In this document: positions 60,178 to 64,000 of the stretch, in pieces
Layout: the number at the start of each line of letters is the position of its first letter
How positions within the stretch are numbered: position 1 is the stretch's first letter
Source of the DNA: Hymenolepis diminuta
Lineage: Eukaryota > Platyhelminthes > Cestoda > Cyclophyllidea > Hymenolepididae
Direction of reading: 5' to 3'
Assembly: GCA_900708905.1 (NCBI GenBank)
Contig: CAADRB010000064.1
Coordinates: forward strand, 195,344-259,343
Length of the DNA: 64,000 bases
Notes under the pieces: model-generated
Databases searched by the model: none
Seen by the model: only the letters and a program-made list of their open reading frames with translations
What the model was told of the DNA's origin: nothing
Translations under genes and position numbers: made by a program

Positions 60178-60447
60178 AACAAGCTTCAAAAAAGACTACA
60201 TCGAGAGGGACTAATTTTTTCTATACTTTGCGCAACATTCGAAGAAGAACACAAACATGAGGTCATCAATCTCCTATTCACACTGCCTAACAAATCCTGC
60301 TACTCATTCATCTTCAATGCTGTTACCCTGATCTCCCTAGAAACTCCCCAAACATTAAAAACAGCTGCAAAAGGAGTCTCCAACAGTAAACGTTGGTTAT
60401 CATCTAAACCGAATTTCCTTTCTTTATACCTTTTCCCTGCTATATAG
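60178..60447 (+). other. Open block of 89 codons without a start, possible exon or retroelement piece
   Basis: An uninterrupted frame of protein-like composition (HREGLIFSILCATFEEEHKH, EVINLLFTLPNKSCYSFIF, TAAKGVSNSKRWLSSKPNF) inside a locally more GC-rich block that runs on to about 60640. There is no in-frame ATG. About 130 nt downstream, TGTAATAAACCTTGG resembles the poly(A) region of an LTR. It may be a retroelement fragment or an exon; I recognise neither. Confidence 0.25.
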
Positions 60448-61356
60448 ACCTCTCCCACGCTCTCACGTCCGTAACGAGCTTCTCACAGGCTTATTCAAAA
60501 CTCTCGTTGTGGTTCCATACTTAATCTCTCTTCTCTTTCAGCTGTCTCGCCATCTCAATTTTTAATCACTATTGTGTAATAAACCTTGGTCGTTACTCAA
60601 CTCTTTGTGTTCTGCCTTTTGGGAGAGGAGTTCGCTGTTGTTAGCTGTTAGATATGGTTTTAGATCCACGATCCAACTATTATTTCAGTAACTCGTATAG
60701 CCTAAAATTCGACATGATAGCCAACGCAAATTAATTGACTTCTAGCTCGAGTGTAATTGGTTATGTTGAGCGTTCTCATGATTTCAAATGACTGCGCTGA
60801 TGTTTAAATTATGAAAAACGTAATGCAATAACCGTTCCATTCAAATTCAAACGTCTTCTATCTTTCGAAAAATTGCACTTGTTACAAGTGTATAAGATTT
60901 AAAATTTTAACTTTTATTAAGCAAAGTCTCTCTGTTGGACGTTGATGAATCGCTATGATGAGTTGTTATGCTATATGCGCTAACCGTAGATCGTCTGGGC
61001 ACTAACAGACGTACGTCACCACTATCGTCTGTATATCAGGAACCAAATGTCATTTAAGCTATCAGACACCAAGGAGAACTAAAAAGAAAGCCTATTGCAA
61101 GTTATTAGTTATGTAAACTCGTCGCCTTGAGCGGAGTATGGTGAGTTGTGTAATAGTACACGAATTTCTGATAGCCTCATCTACTAGCTCTTGAATGTAG
61201 AAATAGACGCGAATTAATCGTTGTGATATGATGATTCACGGAAATAAATTAATCCTTCCTGATTATAATAAATCCTGATGGCAAAGAACATAATCTTACA
61301 TACGATTTTGGGGGTAAAATTATGAAAACTGACCAGTAGGACATGGCAAAGGGAAC
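60448..61356. other. Gene-free stretch
   Basis: The first 200 bases share the raised GC of the preceding block and include AATAAA at about 60579. The remainder is ordinary AT-rich DNA. The minus-strand frame at 61214-61453 runs into the LTR-like repeat and is not regarded as a gene. Confidence 0.45.
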
Positions 61357-61649
61357 TGTTAGAAGAAATGATAAGTATTTTCCCCGCTTCCAATATTCTT
61401 TCTATGAATAAAAACGTAACTTCTTTCTTTATTTCCCCACCGATAAAAGACACTTGATAATTATTCGTATTTGTTTAAGCCGATGCCGATTGAGAGTGAG
61501 TCTCGTTAAAACACGCGTGTTGACTACAACGTGCCTTCTTATCTGCTGTGGGTTATTAGCTTCTGTGTTAAGTTGCTATATTACCGAGTTTTGTAGATTG
61601 TTGGCTCTGCTAGATTACTACCAGGACTTCTAGTTGGTTACGTTATCAC
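61357..61649 (+). mobile_element. Solo-LTR-like repeat, copy 2 (293 bp)
   Basis: Starts TGTTAGAAGAAATGATAAGT and ends GGTTACGTTATCAC, matching 34665-34958 along its whole length. It is flanked on both sides by GGGAAC (61351-61356 and 61650-61655), a perfect 6-bp direct repeat that looks like a target-site duplication. No internal region is present, as expected after LTR-LTR recombination. Confidence 0.65.
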
Positions 61650-61655
61650 GGGAAC

Positions 61656-64000
61656 CCTCTTCATTCAAAACATGGGTAACTCAGTGATCTTGCGTTTAAA
61701 TAAATAAAAACAAGTGAAAGTTGTGCAATTTCCTGCAGTGGCATTAATAATATTAAGTGCCAAAGTAAATCAATTAAGATGGCAAGGAAGGCCTGAATCT
61801 GACCAATGCTAATTCTTGTCTATGAAATTGTAAAACTCACCCCAGGGAAATTCGAGCAAATACGATGAGGGAAAATTGCTAACTCTATGGGAATATTTGC
61901 AAAATACGAGGAGACAATACTTCTGTATTATCGAAGGGATTATTGCTCCTCAGACGTATCAGTCAACAAGAACATTCACTTCCTAATAACCGATTCCCTT
62001 AGGCTTTTTAAAAGGCAAGGATGATTGAAATGTTAATACTAACATTAGGTTCAAATCAGGTCTCTTTAAAATGACGTAATTAAAAAACGTCAATCAAAAT
62101 TAAATATCCATAAATACTCGTTTTCTACCACAAGCTTTATAACCCACCCAATAGTTATGCAATGTGCTAAAAGTTCTTTTAATTCCCCACCCATACTTAC
62201 CCTTTAAAACCAAATTTGATAAAAAAGAATCGTAAAGAGCTATAAAACATTTCATTTAATGGGCAAATACAAAAGACACAAACGAAGACTTTACAGAGGA
62301 ATAATCATGAGATGAATCTTAGGTTTCACATATACAATCTCAGAAAGTTCGATTGAGAATTTCCATCGAAATGGTAATAGGTAATTTCGTTACCGGATTT
62401 CGCAGACAAATAACCGTATCACCGAGAAAAGCATTTTAAATGGATTTATCTCTTGAGATTAGTCAGACAAAAACCCGAATTTCCACAGCATTGCTTATGA
62501 AAAAATATTTTGAAAAATTAGCAGTGGTTGTACCCATTGGGGTTAAGCTACAATGCAGATTCGCTGATCCCAAAATAAAGAAAATGTAATCGCACAATTT
62601 TTAATCCCTATGTGTCACAACTAGCACGTTATTAAAATGAAGAGAGAGACTTGTGCTCGAACTTTTAATTAGAGGCAAATCTTGCAGAATCATCTGTTAG
62701 TATTGATATAACTGCCTCTATAAGTGGGAGAAAGGGGGAAAATATGGAAAAGGAAATTATCAAAATATCCAAGTGGCGTCGAAAATGGCAAGAAGGTGAA
62801 GGCTTTCAAAAAATCTTAAAGTTTCGTGAGTTCAAAAGGGCTCTACGTCTCTTCCAATAGAGCATGAATATTGAAAAGTTGCTAATTCATGAGAATAACG
62901 GTGATGAACGACATAGGCAGCTATGATGCCAAGGAAAAATCAAATCAATTAATGGCCGTTAAGTGTTTATAGAGTCATCAATGTTGGGTAACCTAAGAAC
63001 ATACATATTAAAGGATCAAAAGAAGGGAAGAATAGATAGGCTAGGTATAACCTGAGTCATTTATTTTAAGTAAAAAGAGCAGATCATGATAAGGTGCTTG
63101 CTCTCATGATCCACATTAGCCACTTGGCGTCTTCTATTGCTAACTGAGATGTCCACAGTATTAAGCTGTGACCATAAATTTTAAAATGGTTAAACAAATA
63201 ACTAGCATGTGTCACTAACTTGCCAGTTCTAATTTACCCAAATCGAGAAGACGAAAGAGCAGTTGAGTGCGTTTTAATCGTTTCCGGATGTTTGTTAGAT
63301 GCGATATATTTGTTTTAAGTGGGCAAAAATTCTTAAAATTTCGATCAAGTTTAAGCAAATGGTCATATGAGTCTCATTAAAATAGACAAATTTCAAGCTA
63401 CTCTTAAACTTTACTTGTTGATTCATAGATCAAATTTGATGTATGTAAACTACTTAAATATTTACCGACTTACAAAAACAAAATTTAATATGAGCTAAAA
63501 CCATATATTATAATGTAAAACGATTGGCATGAAAATCTTATAGGTTCCATTCTAAGATCTGAGATGGGAAGCACTAATTTAAGTGGTCGAAATGATTTCG
63601 ATGTAGAGTTTAAAATCAATAATCATTCAATTAAAAATTAACAATCTACGTCTAGAACCCGCCATATCGATTTTTCCCTATTTTCTAATCTTACGTTCTA
63701 ATGGCATTGTAAAAGACTTATTTTAACATTAACAAAAGCCTGTAAAATTTAAGAATTATTGGCAAAAGTACAGTTACAAGTTTAAATGACAAAAATATAT
63801 AATTGTCAATCAGGTTCGATAATAAATTCCGAGAGTATATAAAGAGACCATTTACTGGTCGAATTTATAAATGAAAAGAATTAAAATTTGTGAAAGGATC
63901 CGATAAAAATCTTAGATAAACTTTAACATTTTCATACATTTTAAGCTTGTAGAATATTTTGCCAAACCCATCATTTTACATTGGATGGAAATAGTTTATT
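61656..64000. other. Gene-free stretch
   Basis: No supported gene, RNA or repeat. Short purine-rich runs only (near 62730). Confidence 0.5.

Noticed and set aside
1..64000. CRISPR arrays, bacterial operons, rRNA or tRNA genes
   Set aside because: No regularly spaced repeats, no operon-like dense coding and no sequence that I could fold or recognise as tRNA or rRNA; the exon-intron genes show that this is eukaryotic DNA. A tRNA search program would be needed to exclude single tRNAs.

Overview
The window is eukaryotic nuclear DNA, AT-rich, with split genes, decayed transposons and long gene-poor stretches. The best clue to the organism is intron size. Several genes that I can assemble codon by codon use introns of only about 30-42 nt (MRPS15, SF3B5, arrestin), beside ordinary introns of 60-450 nt. 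Very short introns beside longer ones are typical of parasitic flatworms, so my inference is a platyhelminth, perhaps a tapeworm of low GC. That is not proven by the sequence alone.

Layout. 1-10.8 kb is gene-poor, with an unrecognised terminal exon near 3.2 kb and a short, internally deleted mariner-like element at 7.7-8.2 kb. The minus strand at 10.8-11.3 kb carries the first four exons of an arrestin; the rest was not found. 11.3-20.1 kb holds nothing I can support. At 20.1-21.0 kb (plus) lie the last four exons of a synaptobrevin/VAMP R-SNARE. 23.8-31.0 kb is a minus-strand cluster related to ZYG11/ZER1, the substrate receptors of CUL2 ubiquitin ligases: one nearly complete eight-exon gene, a decayed upstream paralogue and an exon relic. 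32.3-32.9 kb (plus) has three good exons of an unrecognised gene. A solo-LTR-like repeat at 34.7 kb has a second copy at 61.4 kb. 35.9-37.4 kb is a compact convergent pair: MRPS15 (plus, seven exons) and SF3B5 (minus, two exons), with stop codons only 112 nt apart. 40.7-41.9 kb has lysine-rich and gag-like open frames of unclear status.

49.7-57.3 kb is the most unusual part. Three minus-strand copies of a small secreted-peptide gene occur there (two open, one broken), each with a TATA box at exactly the same distance from the start codon, and a full-length but dead mariner-like element sits between the first and second. From 57.3 kb to the end I see repeats and one open block without a start codon.

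The recognised genes are unrelated housekeeping or signalling functions: mitochondrial translation, splicing, receptor desensitisation, vesicle fusion and ubiquitination. They do not form a pathway. The peptide cluster and the ZYG11-like cluster both look like local tandem duplication followed by decay.
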